From the NCBI GenBank assembly GCA_024742395.1, contig JANSYO010000001.1, forward strand, positions 116,772-180,771: a stretch of 64,000 nucleotides of DNA, given 5' to 3'. Below are positions 1 to 9,700 of this stretch, piece by piece; the stretch's first letter is position 1; each line of letters opens with the position of its first letter. A program made the translations under genes and the position numbers. The notes under the pieces are model-generated. The model had not been told where the DNA came from. It did not search any database and saw nothing but the letters and a program-made list of their open reading frames with translations. Source of the stretch: Cytophagales bacterium (GTDB taxonomy: Bacteria; Bacteroidota; Bacteroidia; Cytophagales; Spirosomataceae).

Positions 1-2087
1 AGACCGAATAAACCTAAACAACTGATCAGAATAGCCAGCACAGTAAATACACTTGCCAGAGAACCAATGCGTTCTTCCATGGCGAATTTCCGGCCATATT
101 CTTCGTCAATAAACTGATAGTCAAAGGGAAGGCTAGGAAAATGCTCCTTAAAAACCCTTTCTATTGTAGTCAGATTTTCCTTGGCAGACTTCTCTGGATT
201 TAACCTAAGGTTATAAAAATTAGAATTCTCATACCGGTCAAAAGCATAAATAGCCTGTTTTACCGGCTCATAAGGCGACTGGGCAATGATATCATCAACC
301 ACTCCCACAATAACCATAGGGGGGTCTATGCTTTCTTCGTTATCGTCTCTTAACTGCAGACCTATAACATCCGTCTTGCCTATGTATTTTACAAAGGTCT
401 TGTTCACAAGAATGGCATTAGAGTCTGTTGACATTTCTCTTGACAAATCTCTCCCTGCAATAATTTTCATTCCTAATGATTTGGCAAACTCCGGAGAGAC
501 TTCAGTCCAGGCAAAATCTTCCTGAAAGCCTTCAGGTTTACCTTCCCATAAAAAACCAGAACGGTTAGAATAGACGTCTGTAGTGGGGCTACTACTGGTA
601 GACATCTCCACCACAGCACCACTGTTAAGAAACTGAGTTCTCATAAAATCTGCCTTACCACTGAACTCAGTAGACATGGCGGGTAATTGAACCATTCCTT
701 CTTTATTATAACCAATAGGTCTGTTCTTTGTATGGTTTATCTGCCTCATGACTAAGGAGGTACCTATAATCAAGGCGATAGATACGGTAAACTGCATAAC
801 CACCATCACCTTTCTTGGAATGGCCGCTAGTTTACCTGCCTTAAATGTCCCTTTAAGAACCTTAACGGGCTGAAAGGAAGAAAGATACAGTGCAGGATAA
901 CTACCAGAAATTATAGCCGTAAAAGCAATAAAACTAAGGCTAGCCAGCCAAAAAGTACCATTCAGCCATGGAAACTCAATTTGTTTGTCGGCCAGATCAT
1001 TAAAGGGATTCAAGAAGAGTAAAACCAAAATCAAGGCAATAACAAAGGCCAAAACCACCACCAAAAAAGATTCGCTTAGAAATTGATAAATTAATTGAGT
1101 TCGTAAAGAACCTATAGACTTTCTTATCCCCACTTCTTTAGCTCTTTTCTCTGATCGGGCTGTGCTCAAATTCATAAAATTAATACAGGCCAAGAACAGC
1201 ACAAAAACCCCTATGACTCCAAAGAGCCAAACCAATTGAATTCTGCCACCGGCTTGGACACCATTCTCAAACAATGATCTCAGATACCAATCTTTCATGG
1301 GATGTAAAATCAACGTTGGGTTATAGTCCTGAAAATCTTCTCCGGCTGCATCGTATTTTGCCTTGGCAATTATTTTAGAAACCCCTTCTACAGTCTGATT
1401 CTCTTTCACCTGAGCAAACAACTGAAATGAATTGTTCCCCCAGCCATCCATTGAATTCTTAACCCATTCATTCTCTGCTACATATTGATCCCAGGGCATT
1501 AAATAATGGGTATCATAAAAGCTGGTATTGAATGGAAAATCTTCATAAACTGCCGTCACCTTCATATCGGTTCGGTTATTGACTTTTACGATTTCCCCTA
1601 TCGCATCCTTTTCACCAAAAAGAGCTTTTGCCGTGGAAGCAGAAAGCATAATTGACTTTATCTCTTTTAAGCCCTGCTTTTGGCCCGCAATGACCTTTAC
1701 GTCAAACATCTCTGGCCCGGCACTCTGCATATAATTACCCGTCTTGTTTATTGTAATATCGCCTGCTCTTAAGTATCGAGACTGTGTCCAGGTACTCATT
1801 ACTATATGCTCAAAATACTGGTTATAATTATTTTTTAACTCAAACTCTAATGGACGCGGTATGGCCTGACCAGTACTTACTGAGCCATTAAAAGTTTGAC
1901 TCTGCCAAAACTGACCTATTTTATCCTTTTTAGAAAAATAGCTATCATGTGTAAGCTCACCGCTTACCCAAAGGCCGATCATGATGGTCACAGCCATCCC
2001 TAAAGCTAAGCCTAAGACATTGATAAGTGAATAGGTAGGGTGATTCAGAAGATTTCTCCAGGCTATTTTAATGTAGTTTTTAAGCAT
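1..2087 (-). CDS. FtsX/MacB-like ABC transporter permease (C-terminus cut by window edge)
   Basis: Read on the minus strand from ATG at 2087 (MLKNYIKIAWRNLLNHPTYS). About 695 codons are visible before the window edge; the missing part is the end of the last FtsX domain, since translation leaves the window in the hydrophobic stretch LAILISCLGLFGL. The layout is the MacB permease one: a transmembrane helix near residues 21-41, a large periplasmic MacB_PCD domain, an FtsX block with the conserved NFMNLSTARSEKRAKEVGIRK motif, a second periplasmic domain and a final FtsX block. It is the fourth permease paralogue of this locus. Unlike the other three it is separated from its neighbour by 178 bp, which contain a palindrome and sigma-54-like sequence of its own, so it may form a separate transcription unit. 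The substrate is unknown. Confidence 0.93.
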   Translation of the reverse strand, partial: MLKNYIKIAWRNLLNHPTYSLINVLGLALGMAVTIMIGLWVSGELTHDSYFSKKDKIGQFWQSQTFNGSVSTGQAIPRPLEFELKNNYNQYFEHIVMSTWTQSRYLRAGDITINKTGNYMQSAGPEMFDVKVIAGQKQGLKEIKSIMLSASTAKALFGEKDAIGEIVKVNNRTDMKVTAVYEDFPFNTSFYDTHYLMPWDQYVAENEWVKNSMDGWGNNSFQLFAQVKENQTVEGVSKIIAKAKYDAAGEDFQDYNPTLILHPMKDWYLRSLFENGVQAGGRIQLVWLFGVIGVFVLFLACINFMNLSTARSEKRAKEVGIRKSIGSLRTQLIYQFLSESFLVVVLAFVIALILVLLFLNPFNDLADKQIEFPWLNGTFWLASLSFIAFTAIISGSYPALYLSSFQPVKVLKGTFKAGKLAAIPRKVMVVMQFTVSIALIIGTSLVMRQINHTKNRPIGYNKEGMVQLPAMSTEFSGKADFMRTQFLNSGAVVEMSTSSSPTTDVYSNRSGFLWEGKPEGFQEDFAWTEVSPEFAKSLGMKIIAGRDLSREMSTDSNAILVNKTFVKYIGKTDVIGLQLRDDNEESIDPPMVIVGVVDDIIAQSPYEPVKQAIYAFDRYENSNFYNLRLNPEKSAKENLTTIERVFKEHFPSLPFDYQFIDEEYGRKFAMEERIGSLASVFTVLAILISCLGLFG

Positions 2088-2121
2088 GCTTGTTTCTTAT
2101 TAATTTTCTTCTTTCTTCAAG

Positions 2122-2138
2122 TTCACACACCATGCCAT
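2122..2138 (-). promoter_or_regulatory. possible sigma-54 promoter of the fourth permease
   Basis: On the minus strand the sequence reads ATGGCATGGTGTGTGAA. The -24 element TGGCATG fits sigma-54 well; the -12 element has GA in place of the usual GC, so the match is only partial. It lies 35 bp upstream of the ATG at 2087. A palindrome matching the activator site at 11814-11829 is 54 bp further upstream, which supports the call. The sequence alone would not be convincing. Confidence 0.38.
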
Positions 2139-2191
2139 GATCATAAATGATTGACTATGTTCTATTTACAATAGCTACACGACTCCAAATT

Positions 2192-2227
2192 TGTTCACTA
2201 TCGAACATTTCCATTTGATTTCGTACA
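2192..2227. promoter_or_regulatory. activator-binding palindrome plus half-site upstream of the fourth permease
   Basis: TGTTCACTATCGAACA at 2192-2207 is a palindrome with 5-bp perfect arms and shares the arms and spacing of the perfect site at 11814-11829 (TGTTCG-N4-CGAACA). Exactly 20 bp along, 2212-2227 holds a weak second copy whose right arm CGTACA matches 5 of 6 positions. The same 20-bp tandem spacing is seen at 11794-11829. This is the pattern expected of enhancer sites for a Fis-type HTH activator such as the response regulator at 11910. Confidence 0.55.
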
Positions 2228-2265
2228 GCATGAAGCCCTGGCGGCTTACTCATTCCTTTAACTTT

Positions 2266-4668
2266 CTACTCAATCCTCATGGCATTCACCTGATTAGCTA
2301 AAGCAGCTCTAATAGAATGATAAGCTACTGCCAGCATAGTCAGAAAGAGCACCAGCATAGCTGAATAAGCAAACACCATCGGATTAATAGAAGTACGGTA
2401 AGTGAAAGTATCTAACCAACTATCTAAAAAATAGTAAGAGATAGGAAAGGCCAGAAGACAAGAAATACCTACTAAAATGAAAAAGCTTTTGGCCAGTAAG
2501 AACACGATTTGATGACTCTCTGCTCCCATTACTTTTCTAACTGCAATTTCCTTTTTACGCTGCTGGGTTGTGTAGGCTATTAAACCTAATAAACCCAAGA
2601 AAGCTAAAACGATAGTTAAGCCAGAGAAAGTAGAGAATAATTGCCCTCTTTTTTGATCTACTTCAAACTGAGCCTTGAAGTCCTCTTCCGCAAAAGAATA
2701 CTCCATAGGTTCTTTAGGAAAGGACTTTTTATAGATTTTCTCGATAGCCGCTACCGAATTGGCAATGTCAGTGCCATCAACTTTAAACTGCATTGAGCCA
2801 TTATTATGCGTGTAGGTAAGCATAAGTGGTTCTATCGGATTATAAATAGACCTCATGTGAAAGTCTTTCACTACACCTATCACATATAAATACGGCTCTG
2901 CATCGTTCCCCTGATTTTTAATTCGTTTTCCAATGGCTCCTGAACCCCAGTTCATTTTACGAACGAAAGTCTCATTCACTAATACATTGATACAAGAATC
3001 CGGCCTGTCAGAGAGCCTGAACTGACGACCTTCAGCCATTTCTATTCCAAAGTTATCCAGGTAATTTTCGTCTATACCAAAATTATCTATTCCCTGCGAA
3101 ATGAAACCTCCTTCTGTTTCTACTTCAAAAAGATTGTAGTTCTGACCCGAGGTTCCCGGCGTATAATAAGAAGTAGAAACCTGCTTAATTTTGGGATTTT
3201 GAAGAGCCTCATTTTTAATAAATTCTAAAGTGCCCACATTTCTACTTTCAATAAAAGGAAGCGAGAGCACCAAAATATTTTCTTTGTCATAGCCTAAATC
3301 TCTGTTTTGCAGAAAACTTAATTGATTGTATATAATCCAGGTGGAAATAAGCATGATAATAGAAACTGTAAACTGAACTACTACCAGGCTTTTGCGTAGT
3401 CCGGCATTTGATGATGATTTTGAAAGTTTACCTTTCAAGACAACCAATGGATTAAATTTTGATAGAAAAAATGCGGGATAACTACCACCAATAAATCCCG
3501 CAAGCAAAACGATGCCTAGGGTGTAGATCAACGTTAGTGGCTGAAGCAGATAAGAGAAAGAAAACGTTTTACCTGAAATCTCATTAAAAGAAGGTAAAAG
3601 CAAAGCTATAAACAGCAAACTTAGGGCAAAAGACAAGAAAGAAAGCAACATGGATTCTGTTAAAAACTGAGCAATGAGTTGCCCCTGCACTGAGCCCGAA
3701 ACTTTTCGAATCCCTATTTCTTTGGCCCGTCTGGCTGAGCGGGCCGTGGTGAGGTTCATATAATTTATACAGGCAATTAATAGTAGCAATACTGCAATCG
3801 CAGAAAAAGTATAGATGTAATTTATGTTTCCTAATGGCTCTGGTTCGTACTTCAGCTTGCTTTTTAAATGAATATCTGTAATGGCTTGTGTATGATAGGT
3901 CATCGTCACCCCGAATGGCTCAAAAATAGATTGCTGATACTTAGGATAGATATCTGTAAGCTTTTTCTCGAAAGATGAAGGCTCAAAACCCGGTTTTAAG
4001 AGTACATAAGTAAGAGCCCCGAAATTACCCCATTGGCCCGGTCTGTTCAGAAAGTCTAGTGTGGAAATAGAAATAAGTGAATTAAAAAGGACATGTGAAT
4101 TCTCGGGCACATCTTCAATAACTCCGGTAACCTTATAAACAGCTGTACCTTCTCCTTCTAAAGATTTACCCAAGGCCTCCTCGGGCTTACCGAAAAACTT
4201 AAGAGCTGTTGATTTAGTTAATACAATATTATTTGGCCCTTCGAGTGCTGTTTTGGGGTCTCCCACTATAAATGGATGTGTAAAAACTGCGAATGCATTG
4301 CTATCAGCAAAAAACACCTTCTCAATATATAACTCCTTTCCATTGTTTTTCAACAAGGTGTTTTCATTGCCTGGCAAATACCTGACGGCTTGTTCTACCT
4401 CACTGTAATCAGTCATAAGTGCCGGCCCCATAACCATAGGACTAATGGCCACCTTGTCTGTTTTATCCGGCTCAACAAGCTCAGAACTTATTCGGTAAAT
4501 TCTGTCTCCTTTTTCATGGTAATTGTCAAAACTCAATTCGTCTTTGACATAATAAAACAAGAGCAGACTAAAGGTTAGGCCTATAGTCAAACTGAGAATG
4601 TTCAGAGCGGTGAAACTCTTATCCATTAAGAGATTTCTCCAGGCTATTTTAATGTAATTCTTAAGCAT
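2266..4668 (-). CDS. FtsX/MacB-like ABC transporter permease (paralogue 3)
   Basis: 800 residues starting MLKNYIKIAWRNLLMDKSF. A transmembrane helix at about 20-42 is followed by a periplasmic MacB_PCD-type domain, a three-helix FtsX block near 285-400 carrying NYMNLTTARSARRAKEIGIRKV, a second helix/periplasmic section from about 430, and a last FtsX block at about 680-790 with the second copy of the motif (TQQRKKEIAVRKVMGAE). The family forms the membrane part of MacB/LolCDE-like systems, which couple cytoplasmic ATP hydrolysis to work on substrates in the periplasm. The gene lies 37 bp downstream of paralogue 2, so it is probably in the same operon. A short hairpin (AAGCC/GGCTT, 2233-2247) without a U-tract follows the stop codon. 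The substrate cannot be told from sequence. Confidence 0.93.
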   Translation of the reverse strand: MLKNYIKIAWRNLLMDKSFTALNILSLTIGLTFSLLLFYYVKDELSFDNYHEKGDRIYRISSELVEPDKTDKVAISPMVMGPALMTDYSEVEQAVRYLPGNENTLLKNNGKELYIEKVFFADSNAFAVFTHPFIVGDPKTALEGPNNIVLTKSTALKFFGKPEEALGKSLEGEGTAVYKVTGVIEDVPENSHVLFNSLISISTLDFLNRPGQWGNFGALTYVLLKPGFEPSSFEKKLTDIYPKYQQSIFEPFGVTMTYHTQAITDIHLKSKLKYEPEPLGNINYIYTFSAIAVLLLLIACINYMNLTTARSARRAKEIGIRKVSGSVQGQLIAQFLTESMLLSFLSFALSLLFIALLLPSFNEISGKTFSFSYLLQPLTLIYTLGIVLLAGFIGGSYPAFFLSKFNPLVVLKGKLSKSSSNAGLRKSLVVVQFTVSIIMLISTWIIYNQLSFLQNRDLGYDKENILVLSLPFIESRNVGTLEFIKNEALQNPKIKQVSTSYYTPGTSGQNYNLFEVETEGGFISQGIDNFGIDENYLDNFGIEMAEGRQFRLSDRPDSCINVLVNETFVRKMNWGSGAIGKRIKNQGNDAEPYLYVIGVVKDFHMRSIYNPIEPLMLTYTHNNGSMQFKVDGTDIANSVAAIEKIYKKSFPKEPMEYSFAEEDFKAQFEVDQKRGQLFSTFSGLTIVLAFLGLLGLIAYTTQQRKKEIAVRKVMGAESHQIVFLLAKSFFILVGISCLLAFPISYYFLDSWLDTFTYRTSINPMVFAYSAMLVLFLTMLAVAYHSIRAALANQVNAMRIE

Positions 4669-4705
4669 AGTTTATCAGTTTTGTGTTTTGACTATTTAAA
4701 AGGTC

Positions 4706-7162
4706 CTATTCATTTTTAAGGCTATTAACCGGATTCATTAAAGCAGCATTGATGCTTTTATAACTGATAATCAAAAAGGTGGTCAATAGTGTTGTCATAC
4801 CCGCAACTACAAAAATCCACCATTCAATATTTATTCTGTATTCAAAGTCCTGAAGCCACATATCCATCAAATAATAACCAAGCGGAAAAGCAATCAATAA
4901 AGAAATAGAGACCAGTTTGAAGAAATCCCAGGTCAGCATTGTCACGATTTGTACAACCGAAGAACCCAGTGCTTTTCTTATTCCTATCTCTTTGAATCGT
5001 TGATCGGCAGTAAAGGTTACTAAGCCGAGAAGTCCGAGACAAGCAACAAAAATGGTAAGCATCGCAAAGACTCTAAGTACCTTATTCATATTGGCCTCTT
5101 TCTGGTAAGTTTCATTAAATAACTCATCCAAAAACGCATATTTGAACTCAATCCCTGAACCATAGTCGACCCATTTCTCTTCCATACTTTTTAATAAACC
5201 AGAAAGATCTGAAGTGCTGGTTTTAACTATTAGGCTATAGTAAGGATTAATTGACATCATAAGAGGTTCTATCGGCTCCCTTAAAGAACGAGCATTGAAA
5301 TCCTTTACAACCCCTATTACCGTAATGGTTTCTCTTCCTCCTTGTAAGTCAGTTAGTTTTCTGAATGTCTTTCCAATTGGCTCATCACTAATACCAAAAA
5401 CTTTGGCGGCAGTTTCATTTATTATCACATTTGATGTTTCATCTCCATACTCTTTCGAAAAATTTCTACCCGCTACCAGTTTCATCCCCATGGTTTCAAT
5501 GTATTCCTCATCTATACCGTACTCCATTATACGCCGAGTAAACTCAGCGTTTTCTCCGGCTTCAATGGTTTGAGAGCCCGTATCTGTAGGGCCTGCCGGG
5601 ATGTATGCAGATTTGCTTATTTTTTGAATTCTTGAATCCTTCAACAATTCTTCTTTGTAAGCATCTAGTTTATTTCCCAGTTTCCCGGCGTCTCTAAGTA
5701 CAATTAATTGTTCACGTTCATAGCCTACATCTTTACTTTGAATGAAATTCATTTGTGTATTCACCACCAATACACCAATTATTAGACAGGCTGATATAGT
5801 GAATTGAAAAACAACTAAAGAGCTTCTAACTCCTTTGCTACTGCCTACGCTAAAACGTTTTTTGAGAGATTCTATAGGCTTAAAAGATGACATAAAGAAA
5901 GCAGGATACCCACCCGCTAACAGACTTACCAAGAGGGTTAGAAGGACAAAAGAAAGTAAAACTTGAGGTATCACCAATGATTTGATTTCCAATGCCTTGC
6001 CAGCTAATTCATTAAAATAAGGCAGAGCCAATTTCATTATTAACAGACCAAGTAACATGGCTACCAACGTTGAGATAAATGACTCCGATAAGAACTGAAA
6101 AATGAGCTGCTTTTTATCAGAGCCAAGCACCTTTCGCATACCTATTTCTTTTAACCTTTTTGAAGCACCGGCGGTTGAAAGATTCATAAAGTTTACACAA
6201 GCTATAAGTAGCATAAATAGGGCAATGGCTCCAAAAATGTATACCATCTTGATGTCTCCACCAGCTTCAAACTCTCCCACTCCTTTAAAATCGGAGTACA
6301 GATGAATCTCTCGAAGTGGCTGCAATAAAAAAGATAAAGAATTGCCTGAAGATAGAAATTCATCAAAATTCATCCCTAAGGCTTGCTCCATCTGTCCACT
6401 CATGTGCTTGCTGACAATTCGAGGTAGTTTTGACTCAAGAACCTCTGGTTCGGCAGATTTATCTAACAAAAGATATGTAGCATAGCTTCCAGATAACCAC
6501 TGAGGCTTTTTCGATTCCTCAATACCCAACATAGAAGCAAAGAAGTCAAAATGAAAGTGAGAGTTTTCAGGAATATCTTCAGTTACTCCGGTTACAGTGT
6601 ATAACCCACCTAAATCAATATGCCCGTTATCGTAGTATCCAATATCCTGAATATCCAGCACTTTACCCATCGGATCCTCTTCTCCAAAATACATCTTTGC
6701 CTGCTTTTCTGTCAGAATAACAGTATTTGGTTTTGTTAAAGCTTTTTCCGCATTTCCTTTTAAAAGAGGTAGTGTGAAAATGTCAAAGAAATTAGGGTCT
6801 ACGAATGCCAAGGTGCCCTTATTTAAGATTTGCTTATTGATATTAACCTTGACATCGGTATAGACTTTACCTATTCTTGTGGCATCTTCTACACCGGGTA
6901 ATTCAGCTTTTAATGTTGCCGCAACGGGGGGCATTACATTAGATTCATGGATAATTTCATTACCCATTTTTCCATCCAGATTGACTCGGACAATTCTATC
7001 GGCTTTAGTATTGTACGCATCGTAACTGAGCTCATCTGCTACAAAAAGTGCAATGATCAAACAGGTAGCGATTCCGATGGCCAATCCAATAACATTGATT
7101 GAAAACATGACCTTGTTCTTGGCCAAAGACCTAAAAGCAACTTTAATGTAATTGCGTATCAT
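4706..7162 (-). CDS. FtsX/MacB-like ABC transporter permease (paralogue 2)
   Basis: 818 residues, start MIRNYIKVAFRSLAKNK. It has the same architecture as its neighbours: N-terminal helix (about 20-42), MacB_PCD periplasmic domain, FtsX block with NFMNLSTAGASKRLKEIGMRKV, second periplasmic domain, and a C-terminal FtsX block with FTADQRFKEIGIRKALG. The start lies 2 bp past the stop of the upstream permease (7165), so the two are translationally close and clearly co-transcribed. It differs from its neighbours along its whole length, so this is old duplication rather than recent copying. With only one ATPase gene nearby, several permeases probably share it or form a hetero-oligomer (inference). 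Confidence 0.93.
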   Translation of the reverse strand: MIRNYIKVAFRSLAKNKVMFSINVIGLAIGIATCLIIALFVADELSYDAYNTKADRIVRVNLDGKMGNEIIHESNVMPPVAATLKAELPGVEDATRIGKVYTDVKVNINKQILNKGTLAFVDPNFFDIFTLPLLKGNAEKALTKPNTVILTEKQAKMYFGEEDPMGKVLDIQDIGYYDNGHIDLGGLYTVTGVTEDIPENSHFHFDFFASMLGIEESKKPQWLSGSYATYLLLDKSAEPEVLESKLPRIVSKHMSGQMEQALGMNFDEFLSSGNSLSFLLQPLREIHLYSDFKGVGEFEAGGDIKMVYIFGAIALFMLLIACVNFMNLSTAGASKRLKEIGMRKVLGSDKKQLIFQFLSESFISTLVAMLLGLLIMKLALPYFNELAGKALEIKSLVIPQVLLSFVLLTLLVSLLAGGYPAFFMSSFKPIESLKKRFSVGSSKGVRSSLVVFQFTISACLIIGVLVVNTQMNFIQSKDVGYEREQLIVLRDAGKLGNKLDAYKEELLKDSRIQKISKSAYIPAGPTDTGSQTIEAGENAEFTRRIMEYGIDEEYIETMGMKLVAGRNFSKEYGDETSNVIINETAAKVFGISDEPIGKTFRKLTDLQGGRETITVIGVVKDFNARSLREPIEPLMMSINPYYSLIVKTSTSDLSGLLKSMEEKWVDYGSGIEFKYAFLDELFNETYQKEANMNKVLRVFAMLTIFVACLGLLGLVTFTADQRFKEIGIRKALGSSVVQIVTMLTWDFFKLVSISLLIAFPLGYYLMDMWLQDFEYRINIEWWIFVVAGMTTLLTTFLIISYKSINAALMNPVNSLKNE

Positions 7163-7164
7163 AA

Positions 7165-9528
7165 CTATTCATTTTTTAAACTCTCTACAGGATTTATTGA
7201 AGCAGATCTGAACGAAAATAATCCTACGGCCGCACCGGCAACCGCTAAAACCACCATCGCAAAAAGAAACATTAATCCATAATTGACTCCATTATTGAAT
7301 GTGAATAACTTGACATTGATAAACATGCCGGAAATCACTCCAAATGGAACCGCAACTACTGTGGCGATCAGTAATAATTTTAAGAATGACCAAGCCATCA
7401 TTTTTATGATTTGAGAAACCTCGGCCCCCATAACTTTTCTGATTCCGATTTCCTTCACTCGCTTTTCCGCCGAGTAAACCAGCATTCCTAATAAACCCAT
7501 TAAGGCAATAATGAATATAATGACCCCGGTTATTCCGAAAAGTTTCATATCCTCTGCGGGGTAGTATCTTTCATATAAATCGGTGGCTAACCAAGAGCCT
7601 TCGGCCTCTAAATAATGGTTTTCTAAATGCCAGATTCGCTCAATTTCAGATTCAAAAAATTCATGATTTATAGACTCCTCTGTGAGAATAGAAGCAATGT
7701 GAAATTGATTTGGATTATACTGTAAAACCAATGGCTCTATTTCAAATTGATAGTTAAAATGACAGAAATTCTGAACCACACCCACAACAGTCAAAGGCTT
7801 ATCCGATTCAAAAAAAACTTGTTTGCCGATAGCCTCCTGAGAGGAGCCAAGATGTAGCCTTTCTACTGCCTTTTCGTTTAGCACTATCAAAGAAAGACTG
7901 GAGTCACTCTCAGAAGTCGGAATATTCTCTCCTGCCACAAAACTTAATCCCATATTCTGAATAAACTCTCTGTCTGCCGCATAGTAATAACTCAAGGTTC
8001 TTTCTGCCTTTGGCTCTGAGGCAATGCCTATTCTAGCTGGCATATTCCCGAATAATTGAGATACCCTACCTACCTGCTTTACTTCTTTTAGATTCGATAT
8101 TTCATGGATAACTGAGCTTTCTCCTTGGCCCTGCAAACTGAGATTATATATTCCTTTACGATTAAAATTCTCGTTTTCGGTAGCCATATAATTAAACTGA
8201 TTATACATATGGCCCATCATAAAAATAAAACCCAGGGTAACTGTAAACTGAATGACTATCAAAGCCCTACGAAAACCAACTTTTCCAAAAGTAGAGGGGG
8301 ATATATTGCCTTTCAATACTTTTACAGGCTGGAAACCCGATAGAATTGTGGCCGGCATCAGTCCGGCTATCAGACCTAAAAGGAAAGTGAAAATGATAAA
8401 TGAAATGATCACAAACTCGACATGGTCTACCTCCCAGTGAATCCAGCTTACATGAAGATTATTTTTGGCCAGCCAAAGCAGAAAGAGTCCAAGACTTAGA
8501 GATAAGAATGAGATAATGACAGCTTCGCTTAAAAACTGACCTACAAGCTGTGTCCTTAAGGCACCCATTACTTTTCGAACTCCTACCTCCTTAGACCTGC
8601 TCAGAGATCTGGCAAGAGTCAAATTCACATAATTGAAGGAAGCCAACAAAAGAATTAAAAGCGGAATGCTAAAATTGAAGTAAATGTCATTCAAATCTTC
8701 GACGTAAGGATTAAACTCAAGGCGGGTTCGTGCCGGCGAAATCTGATCAAATTCCTGGGCTTTAAAGCGTAACCTCTGATCTGAGTTAGCTAAAAAAGAG
8801 CCGGAAACTGCTTCTGATAGGTTATCTAAGACATGATCTATTTTTTTTAAATCATATCCCGGCACCAATTTAAGGTAAGTATGGCTCTGGAGGTCAGACC
8901 ATTTCTCCGTTTCAGATTTATCCGCATTTTCATAGGTACTCATTGACACCATTGCATCCGCCTTAAACTGAGTTCGGGGCTTATGCTCCTTTAATACGCC
9001 GGTAATTCTAATAGCACCTTTGTCTGGGTGTTCCAGAGATTTCCCAATGGGATTCGTGTCGTTAAAATACCATTCAGCAGCCTCATGGCTAAGTACCATG
9101 GTATTAGGATCTGTAGAATAAGCCCCCTTCTCTAATGGAAAATTGAAGATTTCAAAAAACTCCGGCTCTGTGTAAATAGCATTAATATCCCTTGTTTTAA
9201 GCTTATTGCTTAGCACCCATCCAAACTCCCGAACAACCTTGGTAGAATTCTCTACACCAGAAAATTCTTCAGAAAGTTTATTCTCCAGATTATAAGGCGA
9301 TGAAGCAAAAGAGGTTTTAATGCCTTCTTTGGTAATCTTATCTGTGATAACACGAACTATCCTGTCAGAATCTTTATGAAAATTATCAAACTCAAAAGAT
9401 CCTTGGAGCTGTATTAATGCCAGCAAAGCAAATGGAATAGCTATGCCCAGCCCCAATATATTAATGAAGGAAAACAGTTTATGCTTCTTCAGATTCCTCC
9501 AGGCTATTTTAATGTAGTTTTTAAGCAT
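7165..9528 (-). CDS. FtsX/MacB-like ABC transporter permease (paralogue 1)
   Basis: 787 residues, start MLKNYIKIAWRNLKKHKLFS. N-terminal helix about 20-42, periplasmic MacB_PCD-type domain, first FtsX block with NYVNLTLARSLSRSKEVGVRKV, second periplasmic domain, and last FtsX block with YSAEKRVKEIGIRKVMGAE. This is the first permease after the ATPase, with a 172-bp gap that holds an imperfect hairpin (9641-9666). The 35 bp in front of its ATG resemble those in front of paralogue 3 (shared AAAACAC and TTTAAATAG), a trace of tandem duplication that included the leader. Confidence 0.93.
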   Translation of the reverse strand: MLKNYIKIAWRNLKKHKLFSFINILGLGIAIPFALLALIQLQGSFEFDNFHKDSDRIVRVITDKITKEGIKTSFASSPYNLENKLSEEFSGVENSTKVVREFGWVLSNKLKTRDINAIYTEPEFFEIFNFPLEKGAYSTDPNTMVLSHEAAEWYFNDTNPIGKSLEHPDKGAIRITGVLKEHKPRTQFKADAMVSMSTYENADKSETEKWSDLQSHTYLKLVPGYDLKKIDHVLDNLSEAVSGSFLANSDQRLRFKAQEFDQISPARTRLEFNPYVEDLNDIYFNFSIPLLILLLASFNYVNLTLARSLSRSKEVGVRKVMGALRTQLVGQFLSEAVIISFLSLSLGLFLLWLAKNNLHVSWIHWEVDHVEFVIISFIIFTFLLGLIAGLMPATILSGFQPVKVLKGNISPSTFGKVGFRRALIVIQFTVTLGFIFMMGHMYNQFNYMATENENFNRKGIYNLSLQGQGESSVIHEISNLKEVKQVGRVSQLFGNMPARIGIASEPKAERTLSYYYAADREFIQNMGLSFVAGENIPTSESDSSLSLIVLNEKAVERLHLGSSQEAIGKQVFFESDKPLTVVGVVQNFCHFNYQFEIEPLVLQYNPNQFHIASILTEESINHEFFESEIERIWHLENHYLEAEGSWLATDLYERYYPAEDMKLFGITGVIIFIIALMGLLGMLVYSAEKRVKEIGIRKVMGAEVSQIIKMMAWSFLKLLLIATVVAVPFGVISGMFINVKLFTFNNGVNYGLMFLFAMVVLAVAGAAVGLFSFRSASINPVESLKNE

Positions 9529-9640
9529 AGCTTTACAGTTTAGTGTTTTGGCTATTTAAAGCCTCTTCTTAGTAGTGAGGAAGGTTTAACTGAGAACTAA
9601 CCCTTCTTTTGAAAATACCAGTTATTCTGAGTTTAGGTAA

Positions 9641-9666
9641 GGATTCCGGAGAGAACTCCGAAATCC
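9641..9666 (-). other. intercistronic hairpin between ATPase and first permease
   Basis: GGATTCCGGAG (9641-9651) can pair with CTCCGAAATCC (9656-9666) with one mismatch and a 4-nt loop. There is no U-tract on either strand, so it is not a classical terminator. Placed between the ATPase and the permeases, it could be an mRNA-processing or stability element that changes subunit ratios; that role is a guess. Confidence 0.4.
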
Positions 9667-9700
9667 TGTATTTATAAGTAATAGTCTGAGTAAGACATTT

